The translations under genes were made by a program, and so were the position numbers. This document shows positions 31,764-40,581 of a DNA stretch of 47,995 bases, one piece after another (the stretch's first letter is position 1; each line of letters begins with the position of its first letter). Source of the stretch: an uncultured Bacilli bacterium (GTDB lineage: Bacteria > Bacillota_I > Bacilli_A > RF39 > UBA660); assembly GCA_934140575.1 (NCBI GenBank), contig CAKPBJ010000009.1:1-47995 (forward strand). Reading direction: 5' to 3'. The notes under the pieces are model-generated. The model saw nothing but the letters and a program-made list of their open reading frames with translations, had not been told where the DNA came from and searched no databases.

Positions 31764-31836
31764 AAATTTATTCATATTAATCTTTATGGTATAATATATA
31801 TGTATAGTCTTATAAAATAGAATGGAGATGAAATAT

Positions 31837-32331
31837 ATGAATATTAGAAGACAAGAAAAGAATGATTGTAGTGGAATTGCACATGTAGTGACACTTGCTT
31901 GGAATGAAGCTTATAAGGATATAGTATCTAGAGATTTTTTAGATAATTTATATGTTACTGAACATGATAGGGCAGATGAGGCTTATAAGAAATTTAATAA
32001 GAGATATAATCATCAATTTGTTTTAGACGATAATGGAGAAGTTGTTGGATTTGTTAATGTAGGAAGAGCTTTTGATGAAGAATTTGATGGATATGGAGAA
32101 ATATTTGCTTTATATATTATAAATGGTTATAAAAATAAAGGTTATGGAGAAGAATTGTTTAAAACTGGAATTTCTGAATTAAAAGATATGGGATTTGATA
32201 AAGTAATAGTTGGTTGTTTGGAGAATAATCCTTCTAATGATTTTTATAAGCATTTAGGCGGTAAGTTTATTAAGAAAAGAATGTTTGAGAAAATTAACAT
32301 TATGGAAAATGTTTATGAGTTTAATGTTTAA
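31837..32331 (+). CDS. GNAT-family N-acetyltransferase
   Basis: A 164-residue GNAT protein beginning NIRRQEKNDCSGIAHVV. The CoA-binding motif is LYIINGYKNKGYGEELFKTG (G-Y-K-N-K-G-Y-G), and NNPSNDFYKHLGGKFI is the typical C-terminal motif B. The substrate is unknown. ATG 31837 follows GGAGATG; an ATG five codons upstream overlaps that signal. A weak promoter (TTTATT, 17 bp, TATAAT at 31767-31795) precedes it. Confidence 0.9.
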   Translation: MNIRRQEKNDCSGIAHVVTLAWNEAYKDIVSRDFLDNLYVTEHDRADEAYKKFNKRYNHQFVLDDNGEVVGFVNVGRAFDEEFDGYGEIFALYIINGYKNKGYGEELFKTGISELKDMGFDKVIVGCLENNPSNDFYKHLGGKFIKKRMFEKINIMENVYEFNV

Positions 32332-32343
32332 TTGAGGTTTTAA

Positions 32344-33051
32344 ATGGTATTTATAAGAAATGGTAATGGAGATTATATTGATGAACCAGCTATTGAAGAT
32401 GTTTTAGATGATGATTTTGATTATTTAATTTATAGAGAGAATAGTATAAAAAATACTAGAGATGACAAAGATTTTATAGATGATGATATTGATATTGATC
32501 AATTATATGAAGCATTATTTGATGAGTCTAGTAAAGAAGAAACAGTTGAAGTGAATGAAGAAGTAAAAATACTTAATGAGTATTTTGAAAGAATAAGAGA
32601 TGTTCAATGGGATTATGAACGTGATAATTCAGTGAATCCTACATATACTATGAAAGTTATTGCGAAGACTTATGCTGATAAGTTAAGTGAATATGAAATG
32701 TTACAGGAGACTAGGGAAAAACTTGTTAATGTTTTGAGAAAAGTTGTTTTAAAAAAAGATGAAATAGAAAAAGAAAGATTTGAAGAAGAAAGAAGAAAAA
32801 AAGTTTTACGTGATGAGAGTTTGAATAGGATTAATATGTTTTTGAATAGAGAAATTCCTCTTGGTGGTTTATGCTTATATGATATTGATGTCTTAAAAAA
32901 GTCTGATGTATATAGATTAAATAGAAGAAAGTTTGATAAATATATTAGATATATTTTTAGTCGTTTAGATCCTAATACGGATTATGATGATAAGATGCAT
33001 ATTCCGATTATTGAACTTCCTAAACAGAAAAAAGGTGGTAGAAAACATTAA
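32344..33051 (+). CDS. acidic coiled-coil protein, unknown
   Basis: I do not recognise this 235-residue protein. The first 85 residues are very acidic (Asp-rich), residues 110-165 look like a charged coiled coil (KVVLKKDEIEKERFEEERRK), and the end is basic. No membrane segment. It starts 12 bp after the acetyltransferase stop with GAGG before the ATG, and the terminator overlaps its stop codon, so it is the second gene of that operon. Confidence 0.7.
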   Translation: MVFIRNGNGDYIDEPAIEDVLDDDFDYLIYRENSIKNTRDDKDFIDDDIDIDQLYEALFDESSKEETVEVNEEVKILNEYFERIRDVQWDYERDNSVNPTYTMKVIAKTYADKLSEYEMLQETREKLVNVLRKVVLKKDEIEKERFEEERRKKVLRDESLNRINMFLNREIPLGGLCLYDIDVLKKSDVYRLNRRKFDKYIRYIFSRLDPNTDYDDKMHIPIIELPKQKKGGRKH

Positions 33052-33072
33052 TTTTATTATTAATGTTTTTTA
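33042..33072 (+). terminator. terminator overlapping the stop codon of the acidic protein gene
   Basis: Eleven-pair arms AAAACATTAAT (33042-33052) and ATTAATGTTTT (33059-33069) with a six-base loop, T-rich end. Confidence 0.88.
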
Positions 33073-33141
33073 AGTATATTAGAAAGTTATATGTTGATTA
33101 GTAAATTATAAAAATTAGTAAGGTTATGGGATGGTGATTTT

Positions 33142-33840
33142 ATGCAGAGAATAGATAAATTTGTTAGTAGTCAAACTTCTTTATCTAGAAACGATGTGAA
33201 AAAATTGTTAAAGAAAGGTTTAATTAAAGTAAATGGGAATACTATTAGTAAAAGTAATTGTTTAGTTGATGAAAATAATGATATTATTACTGTTAATGGT
33301 GAAGAAATTAATTATAAAAAATATGTATATTTGGTTTTAAATAAACCAAAAGGTTATGTTAGTGCGACTAATGATTCTTCATGTGCTACGGTAATAGATT
33401 TGTGTCCTCCTGATTTTTTAAATAGAAATTTATTTCCTGTAGGAAGATTAGATAAAGATACAACTGGGTTGATGATTATATCTGATGATGGAGATTTTGC
33501 TCATAATATTTTGTCTCCTAAAAAGCATGTGTCTAAAAAGTATTATGTTGAATTATCTGGTGATTTAAGGGATGAAATGGTAGAAGATTTTAGAAATGGA
33601 ATAAGTTTAAATGATGGTGAATGTAAAAGTAGTATTTTAGAAATAATTGATAAAAGATCTTGTTATGTAACTTTAACTGAGGGAAGATATCATCAGATTA
33701 AGAGAATGTTTGGGTGTTATGGACTGGATGTTTTAGAACTTAAACGTATTAGAATTGGTAATTTAGATTTACCTAGTGATTTGGAAATTGGGGAATCTAG
33801 GGAATTGACCGAGGATGAATTAAAGAAAATAACAGAATAA
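33142..33840 (+). CDS. RsuA/RluB-family pseudouridine synthase
   Basis: A 232-residue rRNA pseudouridine synthase. An S4 RNA-binding domain (1-60, MQRIDKFVSSQTSLSR and KKGLIKVNG) precedes the catalytic domain with GRLDKDTTGLMIISDDGD, where Asp after GRL is the catalytic residue, and EGRYHQIKRMF. The size fits RsuA, which makes Psi516 in 16S rRNA, but RluB/RluE-like targets are possible. GGTGAT precedes the ATG. Confidence 0.92.
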   Translation: MQRIDKFVSSQTSLSRNDVKKLLKKGLIKVNGNTISKSNCLVDENNDIITVNGEEINYKKYVYLVLNKPKGYVSATNDSSCATVIDLCPPDFLNRNLFPVGRLDKDTTGLMIISDDGDFAHNILSPKKHVSKKYYVELSGDLRDEMVEDFRNGISLNDGECKSSILEIIDKRSCYVTLTEGRYHQIKRMFGCYGLDVLELKRIRIGNLDLPSDLEIGESRELTEDELKKITE

Positions 33841-33862
33841 ATTATTATATTTTTACAGATAC

Positions 33863-33909
33863 AATAATTTGTCTAAAATTTTGACAATTATTATAACTTT
33901 ATACATAAT
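33863..33909 (+). promoter_or_regulatory. promoter with operator-like inverted repeat before oleate hydratase
   Basis: TTGACA (33881-33886), 17 bp, CATAAT (33904-33909). An imperfect inverted repeat, AATAATTTGTC (33863-33873) with GACAATTATT (33883-33892), covers the -35 box and differs only by one extra T. That fits a repressor site, perhaps for the TetR-like gene at 35916. TACATAT/ATATGTA arms (33937-33971) lie further down in the leader. Confidence 0.6.
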
Positions 33910-33995
33910 TGAACATTGTTAAAATATTGCTCATTGTACATATTATTATTTTGAGTATACTGAGATATGTATATTAATAATAAGGAGGAATAATT

Positions 33996-35795
33996 ATGTA
34001 TTATGGAGCAGGAACGTATGAAGCTTTTGCAAGACCTGAAAAACCAGAAGGAGTAGATAGAAAATCAGCATATATTATAGGAACTGGGCTTGCTGGATTA
34101 TCAGCAGCATTCTATTTAGTTCGTGATGGTCAGATGAAGGGAGAACATATTCATTTATTTGAAAAGCTTGATTTAACAGGCGGTTCATGTGATGGAAGAA
34201 AAGATATTACTAAGGGATTTTATATGCGTGGTGGAAGAGAGATGGATAACCATTTTGAATGTATGTGGGATATGTTCAGAAGTGTTCCATCAATTGAAAC
34301 ACCAGATGTTAGTGTATTAGATGAGTATTATTGGTTAAATAAACATGATCCAAATTACTCTTTATGTAGAGCAACAGAAGATTGTGGTAAAGATGCTCAT
34401 ACAGATAAAATGTTTAAATTAGATAGGGAATCTGCTATGGCACTTTCTAAATTATTTATTACTAAAGAGGAAGATTTAGAGGATAAGAAAATAGAAGAAG
34501 TATTACCAGAATCTTTTTGGAATACTAACTTTTGGTTATATTGGCAAACAATGTTTGCTTTTCAAAAATGGTCATCAGCCTTGGAGATGAAGAGATATTT
34601 ATGTAGATATGTTCATCATATAGATGGATTGCCTGATTTTTCAGCATTACGTTTTACTAAATATAATCAATATGAATCAATGATTTTACCACTTCAAAGA
34701 TATTTAGAAAACCATGGGGTAAAAATACAATATGGAATCGATGTTAAGAATGTTATAATTGAACATCAAAATGATAGGAAGATTGCTAAACAAATTATAT
34801 TTGAAAAAGATGGTGAAGAAAATACAATTGATTTAATAGAGGATGATTTGGTATTTATTACAAATGGATGTTGTACTGATACATCTTGTTATGGTGACCA
34901 AACAACTGCTCCAGACTTATCAAAAATAAAAAATGGTTGTGGTGAGTCTTGGGATATGTGGAAAAATATTGCTTCTCAAGCAAAAAATAATGAATTTGGA
35001 AATCCAGAAAAGTTTTGTAATAATGTAGATGCAACTAACTGGATGAGTGCAACAATTGCAACAAGTGATGATGAAATAATTAAATATATAACTGATATTT
35101 GTAAAAGAGATCCAAGAAGTGGAAAGGTAACAACAGGTGGAATTGTAACTGTAAAAGATAGTACAGAAAATTGGTATTTATCATGGACAATTAATAGACA
35201 ACCTCAATTTAAATCTCAAGATAAAGGAATGATTTTGGTTTGGGTTTATTCACTTAATACAAATAAAAAAGGAAATTATGAAAAAAAAGCTATGCGAGAT
35301 TGTACTGGTAGTGAAGTGTGTGAAGAGTGGCTTTATCATATAGGTTTTCCAAAAGATAAAATAAAAGAGTATGCAAATGAAAAATGTAATACGACAACTT
35401 GTTATATGCCATATATTAATGCATTTTTTCAACCTAGAAAGAATGAGGATAGACCTTTAGTTGTACCTAAAGGATCAGTTAATTTTGCATTTTTAGGGCA
35501 ATTTGCAGAAATTCCAAGAGATACAATATTTACAACAGAATATTCAATAAGAACAGGAATGGAAGCTGTATATACTTTATTAAATGTAGATAGAGCTGTA
35601 CCAGAAGTATGGGGAAGTAAATACGATGTACGTGAATTATTAAAAGCTTGCTATTATGCAATAGATAAAAAAAGAATAGATGATGTTCCATTAACATTTG
35701 CTGAAAAACAATTATTAAAAATTGTAAGAAAAAAAATAAAAGGAACAGATATTGAACTATTATTAGAAGAAAGTGGTTTATTTGATGAAAAGTAA
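33996..35795 (+). CDS. ohyA: oleate hydratase (myosin-cross-reactive antigen family)
   Basis: FAD-dependent enzyme that hydrates cis-9 unsaturated fatty acids to 10-hydroxy acids, a detoxification of host or dietary fatty acids. G29-x-G31-x-x-G34 and E56 bind FAD. RGGRE82M and KRY201 place Glu82 and Tyr201 exactly where the catalytic pair lies in Staphylococcus OhyA. NHFECMWDMF and WQTMFAFQKW are family signatures. It has 599 residues, the full length. AAGGAGG precedes the ATG. A TetR-like regulator follows. Confidence 0.96.
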   Translation: MYYGAGTYEAFARPEKPEGVDRKSAYIIGTGLAGLSAAFYLVRDGQMKGEHIHLFEKLDLTGGSCDGRKDITKGFYMRGGREMDNHFECMWDMFRSVPSIETPDVSVLDEYYWLNKHDPNYSLCRATEDCGKDAHTDKMFKLDRESAMALSKLFITKEEDLEDKKIEEVLPESFWNTNFWLYWQTMFAFQKWSSALEMKRYLCRYVHHIDGLPDFSALRFTKYNQYESMILPLQRYLENHGVKIQYGIDVKNVIIEHQNDRKIAKQIIFEKDGEENTIDLIEDDLVFITNGCCTDTSCYGDQTTAPDLSKIKNGCGESWDMWKNIASQAKNNEFGNPEKFCNNVDATNWMSATIATSDDEIIKYITDICKRDPRSGKVTTGGIVTVKDSTENWYLSWTINRQPQFKSQDKGMILVWVYSLNTNKKGNYEKKAMRDCTGSEVCEEWLYHIGFPKDKIKEYANEKCNTTTCYMPYINAFFQPRKNEDRPLVVPKGSVNFAFLGQFAEIPRDTIFTTEYSIRTGMEAVYTLLNVDRAVPEVWGSKYDVRELLKACYYAIDKKRIDDVPLTFAEKQLLKIVRKKIKGTDIELLLEESGLFDEK

Positions 35796-35812
35796 ACCGC
35801 TTTTCTTTTTTT
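35771..35812 (+). terminator. terminator overlapping the end of ohyA
   Basis: Arms AAGTGGTTTA (35771-35780) and TAAACCGCTT (35793-35802), ten pairs with one G-U, then a T-rich tail. The 5' arm lies inside the last codons. Confidence 0.85.
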
Positions 35813-35869
35813 TAAAAGCAACATTTAAAGTAAAGTAGTAGTATTTAATTTAATAATACTTTTGAAAAC

Positions 35870-35898
35870 TTGTTCATAATAATTATTTAAAGTATAAT
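35870..35898 (+). promoter_or_regulatory. promoter of the TetR-like gene
   Basis: TTGTTC (35870-35875), 17 bp, TATAAT (35893-35898), 18 bases before the TTG start. Confidence 0.7.
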
Positions 35899-35915
35899 AA
35901 ATTAGGTGATTTAAT

Positions 35916-36473
35916 TTGAGTAGTTTAACAACAAAAAAAGCAATTGCTTATACATTTAAAGATTTATTAAAAGAAAAGTCATTTTCTAAAATAACTGTTA
36001 ATGACATTGCAAAAAGATGTGATATTAATCGACAAACTTTTTATTATCATTTTCAGGATATTAGGGATTTAGTTGAATGGATTTGTATTGAAGAGGTTGA
36101 TAGGATTCTTGATATGGGGAGTGAATATGAAACTTGGGAAGAAAAGTTTTTATCTATATTTAATTTGATGGAAGATGAAAAAGTTTTTATTATAAATATA
36201 TATCATTCAGTATCTGTTGAAGTACTTAGAAAGAATATTTCAAGACTTGTTTATCCTATTATTTATGATGAAATAAGTAGAATGGCTAAGAGTTTAAATG
36301 AAGAAGATAAAGTTTTTATAACAAATTTTTATAAATATTCGTTTGTATCTATTGTATTGAATTGGATAGAAAATAATATGAATGAAAATCCTAATAATAT
36401 CGTGAATAAAGTTAGTAATTTGGTAACTGGTACAATACAACATGCGTGTATTGCTATAAATGGGAAAATATGA
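35916..36473 (+). CDS. TetR-family regulator (DhaS-like)
   Basis: A 185-residue repressor. Residues 5-50 form the HTH: KAIAYTFKDLLKEKSFSKIT then VNDIAKRCDINRQTFYYHF, the classic TetR recognition helix. The helical C-terminus with DLVEWICIEE resembles the DhaS/TetR C33 branch. It starts with TTG, AGGTGAT upstream. Lying just behind oleate hydratase it probably controls that gene and senses a fatty acid; that is inference from position. Confidence 0.88.
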   Translation: MSSLTTKKAIAYTFKDLLKEKSFSKITVNDIAKRCDINRQTFYYHFQDIRDLVEWICIEEVDRILDMGSEYETWEEKFLSIFNLMEDEKVFIINIYHSVSVEVLRKNISRLVYPIIYDEISRMAKSLNEEDKVFITNFYKYSFVSIVLNWIENNMNENPNNIVNKVSNLVTGTIQHACIAINGKI

Positions 36474-36507
36474 TTTTTTGTTTATAAGTTAAAATTTGAT
36501 AAAAGTA

Positions 36508-36536
36508 TTGATAAATAAGTAAAAATTTGATATAAT
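36508..36536 (+). promoter_or_regulatory. promoter of the triple-repeat protein gene
   Basis: TTGATA (36508-36513), 17 bp, TATAAT (36531-36536). Confidence 0.8.
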
Positions 36537-36566
36537 ATGCGAAACATTTGGTAAAGGGGAGATTGT

Positions 36567-38597
36567 ATGAATTTAGAAGAATTAAAAAAATTAGAAAGAA
36601 TTGAAGAATTAGATGAAAGAGCATTTCAATTAATTAATCATTTTAAAGGTATCAATGGTTGGATTGAATGTAATATGGGTACTGATCCTAACTTCCATGA
36701 AATGATAGAGTGTTTAACTGAGTATGCATCACTTGCATCAGAATATTATGATTGTTGTGAAAAATCTGGGTATATAACAGATACTTATGGTGATGATGAA
36801 TTAGGTGCTTCAAAAAGATATGAGTTATTATCTGAATTTGATTCATTAAATGAAGTGCGTGATGAAGTTTATAAAATGTTTACTTTAAGAAATGATAGTG
36901 CTTTCTTTGAAGATAGAGAAGCAAAAGAGTTTTCTGATAATTTAATGATTCAAGCAACTATTGGAAGTTATAATAATCCAGAAGATGATAGAATTGCAGA
37001 GATTAAGAAATTTGTATTAAAGAAAGTTGCTGGAGTATATTTTTATATTTGGCAAGTTAAACAAAGTAATCCTAATTATCAATATGATAATGTTTCAGAA
37101 TGGAAAGAATTACAAGAAGCTTATCTTGAATATAAAGAAGCTGTTGGAAAAGAAGAAACTAAAGGTGATTATTCAGGACCTCAATTTGGTAAAGAAATTG
37201 AAAATATGTTTGCGGTAATTGAGAAAAATTATAAATTTAGTGAAACAAAAGAAGAACAAGCATCAGAAGAAGTAGAAACTACTGAAGAATTAGAAGAAAT
37301 AAATAGACAAGCAGAAGCATTAACTAATCGTTTTAGAGGAATAAATAGTTGGATTGAAGCTAATATAAATACAGATCCTAACTTCTGTGAAATGGTTGAC
37401 TGCATGGTTGAATATGGAAAACTTACAAAACTTTATGATAAGTATTATCAAAAAGTAGGATATCCAACATTTAATAATGGTTCAGAAGAAGTAGAAGCAA
37501 CACATTATCATTTAGCTCTTGTTTCACCTAAATTAAAAGAAGCACAAAGTGAATTATCTAAAATGTGGAATTTAAGATGTAAATCTCCATTCTTTGAAGA
37601 TGAAACTGTAAGAGAATTTATTACAGAATTATCAATGAGAACAAAAATTGCAGAATACTATGTTCCAGAAGATAAAGAAATTGAAAGAATTAAAAAAGAA
37701 ATCTTATGTAAGACAGCTAGTATTTACTTCTATATTTGGCAAGTAAAACAAACTAACCCAGATTACCAATACGATAATGAAGCAGAATGGAATAATTTAC
37801 TTCAAGCATATGAAATTTATAAAGATGCTGTAAAATATGTAGAACCTCAATTTGGTAAAGAAATTGAAAATATGTTTGCGCTAATTGAGAAAAATTATAA
37901 ATTTAGTGAAACAAAAGAAGGACAAGCATCAGAAGAATTAGAAACTACTGAAGAATTAGAAGAAATAAATAGACAAGCAGAAGCATTAACTAATCGTTTT
38001 AGAGGAATAAATAGTTGGATTGAAGCTAATATAAATACAGATCCTAACTTCTGTGAAATGGTTGACTGCATGGTTGAATATGGAAAACTTACAAAACTTT
38101 ATGATAAGTATTATCAAAAAGTAGGATATCCAACATTTAATAATGGTTCAGAAGAAGTAGAAGCAACACATTATCATTTAGCTCTTGTTTCACCTAAATT
38201 AAAAGAAGCACAAAGTGAATTATCTAAAATGTGGAATTTAAGATGTAAATCTCCATTCTTTGAAGATGAAACTGTAAGAGAATTTATTACAGAATTATCA
38301 ATGAGAACAAAAATTGCAGAATACTATGTTCCAGAAGATAAAGAAATTGAAAGAATTAAAAAAGAAATCTTATGTAAGACAGCTAGTATTTACTTCTATA
38401 TTTGGCAAGTAAAACAAACTAACCCAGATTACCAATACGATAATGAAGCAGAATGGAATAATTTACTTCAAGCATATGAAATTTATAAAGATTCTGTAAA
38501 ATATGTAGGACCTCAATTTGGTAAAGAAATTGAAAATATGTTTGCGGTAATTGAGAAAAATTATAAATATAGTGATACAGAAGAAAAACAATATTAA
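36567..38597 (+). CDS. triple-repeat helical protein, unknown
   Basis: I do not recognise this 676-residue protein. It consists of three repeats of about 222 residues. Each has an acidic start with EELEEINRQAEALTNRF or a variant, a GI-x-x-WIE block, TDPNF-x-EM, a long helical part, VYFYIWQVKQ or IYFYIWQVKQ, NP-x-YQYDN-x-EW, and ends with PQFGKEIENMFA-x-IEKNYK. The first copy is diverged; the second and third are nearly identical. It is mainly alpha-helical and acidic, with no signal peptide or membrane helix. A strong promoter and GGGGAG site suggest good expression. Confidence 0.85.
   Translation: MNLEELKKLERIEELDERAFQLINHFKGINGWIECNMGTDPNFHEMIECLTEYASLASEYYDCCEKSGYITDTYGDDELGASKRYELLSEFDSLNEVRDEVYKMFTLRNDSAFFEDREAKEFSDNLMIQATIGSYNNPEDDRIAEIKKFVLKKVAGVYFYIWQVKQSNPNYQYDNVSEWKELQEAYLEYKEAVGKEETKGDYSGPQFGKEIENMFAVIEKNYKFSETKEEQASEEVETTEELEEINRQAEALTNRFRGINSWIEANINTDPNFCEMVDCMVEYGKLTKLYDKYYQKVGYPTFNNGSEEVEATHYHLALVSPKLKEAQSELSKMWNLRCKSPFFEDETVREFITELSMRTKIAEYYVPEDKEIERIKKEILCKTASIYFYIWQVKQTNPDYQYDNEAEWNNLLQAYEIYKDAVKYVEPQFGKEIENMFALIEKNYKFSETKEGQASEELETTEELEEINRQAEALTNRFRGINSWIEANINTDPNFCEMVDCMVEYGKLTKLYDKYYQKVGYPTFNNGSEEVEATHYHLALVSPKLKEAQSELSKMWNLRCKSPFFEDETVREFITELSMRTKIAEYYVPEDKEIERIKKEILCKTASIYFYIWQVKQTNPDYQYDNEAEWNNLLQAYEIYKDSVKYVGPQFGKEIENMFAVIEKNYKYSDTEEKQY
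37179..38571 (+). repeat. 666 bp near-identical tandem duplication within the gene
   Basis: CCTCAATTTGGTAAAG occurs at 37179, 37845 and 38511, an exact period of 666 bp (222 codons). Copies 37179-37844 and 37845-38510 differ by only about half a dozen bases by eye, all near the junctions; the third copy is partial. This points to a recent duplication or gene conversion and keeps the reading frame. Confidence 0.95.
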
Positions 38598-38615
38598 AAT
38601 TTAATTAGTTTTATG

Positions 38616-38645
38616 AGATGATTTAAAAAAATCATCTTTTTTTTA
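38616..38645 (+). terminator. terminator after the triple-repeat gene
   Basis: Nine-pair arms AGATGATTT (38616-38624) and AAATCATCT (38629-38637), then a T-run. Confidence 0.9.
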
Positions 38646-38773
38646 TTATATTTATTTTTTTTAATGTAATATATTAAGAGGTGTTTTTATTGAAAAAAGT
38701 TTATAAACTTGTTAAGACATGAGTGTAGTAAATTTTAGATGACAAATTACATAAATTGAAGAAAGTTGGGTAA

Positions 38774-39097
38774 ACTCTTACGATAATTGAGACTGATAGA
38801 TTTATTTTGAAATTACTTGAGAGGGAAAATGCTGAAGGAGTATTTAATATTTTTAAGAATCATAAAGTAATAGAAAACTTGAATATGGATATTCAGACAA
38901 GTATTGATGATAGTATAAAGTTAATAGATGAATATTATGAGGGATTTAAAAAATATGAAAAATATTCATTTGAGATAATAGATAAAAATACTAATATAAC
39001 AAAGGTAAATGAAATCAATGATATGATAGAAAATCTTACTAAAGAAATTGATAATTTATATGAAGAATGGGAAAATATATGTGAGTCAGATAATTAA
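38774..39097 (+). pseudogene. truncated GNAT acetyltransferase with lost start and foreign tail
   Basis: In frame from 38780 the sequence reads (ACG)-IIETDRFILKLLERENAEG and on to EKYSFEIIDKNTN, the N-terminal half of a RimJ/RimL-type GNAT protein, which normally starts MIIETDRLILR. The codon at the expected Met is ACG, one base from ATG; TAA stands three codons upstream. After NTN the acetyl-CoA half is missing and a charged coil of about 30 residues (KEIDNLYEEWENI) ends the frame; it resembles an ABC-F C-terminal coil, a weak guess. A TTG at 38807 could start a 96-residue product. Upstream, 38690-38722 (TTG start, AGAGGTG site) encodes only MKKVYKLVKT. Confidence 0.65.
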
Positions 39098-39131
39098 CTT
39101 ACTTATAATTTTATATATAATGAATATGAAA

Positions 39132-39160
39132 AAAAGAACAATTTTTAGGATTGTTCTTTT
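39132..39160. terminator. bidirectional terminator
   Basis: Arms AAAAGAACAAT (39132-39142) and ATTGTTCTTTT (39150-39160), 11 pairs with A- and T-runs on the two sides, serving the pseudogene and the minus-strand gene. Confidence 0.88.
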
Positions 39161-39926
39161 AATATCTTCTATTAAATCTTTTATTAATATATTTTTGTTT
39201 AACTTGTTTTTTATTTGTTGTAGTTTTTTCTACTTGTGTTTGTTGTCTACTTGTACTAATTATTTCTTGATCATCTAAATAATTATCTACATATATCATT
39301 AGATCTTGTAATACATGATATTTATTATCAGTACTTAAATTTTCATAACGTTCATAATTATCTTTTAATACTTCTTTTAAAGTACTTTCTATATCTTCTT
39401 CACTTCCAAAAAAGAATACTTCTCTTGGAAAGGGAAATTCATTTAGTAAAATATAAGAATATGTAAAATCTTCAATAGTATTCATTTTTTCTTCTAATGG
39501 TAACTCATCATATTCTTCTATAAATGAATCAGCATCAGTATTAGATAATTTTTCTGGGAAAAATAACATTTTATTTAGATTTGTACAAGTACCAAATGGA
39601 ATGAATGAACCTAAATGATAATTAAAACATCTAATTTTTTCTCTAAAAGAATCTTTATTTTCATCATCATAGCTTTCATATTCATGGATTTGTTCTAATA
39701 AATCATTTTTTAATTCTTCTAATTCGTTCTTATTTAAATAAGTAACATTATTCATTGCTTCATGTAAGTTTATTTTAAAGTTAAAGTAGTTTTCAAATGT
39801 TTCATTTAAACTTTTTAATACTTTTTTATTCTTTTTAGTTTGTAATGTTTCTAAAAACTTATCATATATTCTTAATTGATTAAAAAAAGATAGTCCTAGA
39901 TAATTTTCTTCTATATTTTTTCTCAT
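39159..39926 (-). CDS. unknown 255-residue helical protein
   Basis: I do not recognise this protein. It is acidic and mostly alpha-helical for 225 residues, then ends in a Lys/Arg/Thr/Gln-rich, probably disordered tail (about 226-255, NKKQVKQKYINKRFNRRY). No signal peptide or membrane helix. GGAGG lies about seven bases before the ATG and a good promoter lies upstream on the same strand. Few relatives are likely, given its position in a debris-rich region. Confidence 0.72.
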   Translation of the reverse strand: MRKNIEENYLGLSFFNQLRIYDKFLETLQTKKNKKVLKSLNETFENYFNFKINLHEAMNNVTYLNKNELEELKNDLLEQIHEYESYDDENKDSFREKIRCFNYHLGSFIPFGTCTNLNKMLFFPEKLSNTDADSFIEEYDELPLEEKMNTIEDFTYSYILLNEFPFPREVFFFGSEEDIESTLKEVLKDNYERYENLSTDNKYHVLQDLMIYVDNYLDDQEIISTSRQQTQVEKTTTNKKQVKQKYINKRFNRRY

Positions 39927-39953
39927 AGTAATACCTCCAAAGTTTTTCTTACT

Positions 39954-39982
39954 ATTCTAAGTGTTTTTAATGTTGTTGTCAA
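39954..39982 (-). promoter_or_regulatory. promoter of the minus-strand gene
   Basis: On the minus strand TTGACA (39982-39977), a 17 bp spacer and TAGAAT (39959-39954), 28 bp before the ATG. Confidence 0.82.
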
Positions 39983-40081
39983 ACTAATGATATTTTCTTT
40001 ATATAATTAATGATTATTTACTTAGATAGTTTATAAATGTATAATTAAATTATTAATTTATTATGATTTAGGGTAATTTAA

Positions 40082-40438
40082 ATGTTATTAAAAGTGGGAA
40101 TGCTATGTAAACATTTTAAGGGAAATGATTTAATTGAAAAGAATATTTATAGAATAGAAGAAATTGGTGTTAATGGGAAGAATATTGATTCTAGTAAAAT
40201 AATTTATACTGGTGATAAAGATTTATTACTTTCAAAAAACTTAGTAATTTATAGTAATATTTTTCAAAAAGATAAGTTGTTTGCTAGAGAGTATGAGGAT
40301 TTAATCAGTGAACTTTCAGATGATAAAAAAGAATTATATAATCAAACTTTTAGATTAGAACCGCTTAATGATGAAGAGATAAAAACTATTAAATGTCATG
40401 AATTTATAGAGAAAAAATTAAATATAAATAAAAATTAA
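40082..40438 (+). CDS. DUF1653-like protein
   Basis: A 118-residue protein. GMLCKHFKGNDLIEKNIYRI followed by an IIYTGDKD stretch, VIYSNIF and LFAREYEDLISE follow the DUF1653 pattern (Y+HFKG, V-x-Y, R-x-x-E-F). The family has no defined function. The Shine-Dalgarno sequence is weak (AGGGTAA). It stands alone before the two-component system. Confidence 0.65.
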   Translation: MLLKVGMLCKHFKGNDLIEKNIYRIEEIGVNGKNIDSSKIIYTGDKDLLLSKNLVIYSNIFQKDKLFAREYEDLISELSDDKKELYNQTFRLEPLNDEEIKTIKCHEFIEKKLNINKN

Positions 40439-40486
40439 TTAGGTAGAAATTTAATTAGAAAAGATTTTATATTAATTCTTTTATTA

Positions 40487-40500
40487 TTACAAAACTGTAA
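40487..40500 (+). promoter_or_regulatory. BceR-type operator upstream of the response regulator gene
   Basis: TTACA-AAAC-TGTAA fits the T-N-ACA-N4-TGTAA palindrome known for BceR-like regulators. A TATAAT -10 box lies 34 bp downstream (40535-40540) without a clear -35 box, as expected for an activated promoter. Confidence 0.72.
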
Positions 40501-40581
40501 TATACTTTGGAACATAAATTTATTTAAATAGTGTTATAATATAAGCAATTAAAAGTAATTAGAAATATTATGGTGAGTAAA

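Noticed and set aside
37027..37218. A 63-codon frame inside the triple-repeat gene
   Set aside because: Out-of-frame shadow of a gene whose in-frame repeats are conserved.
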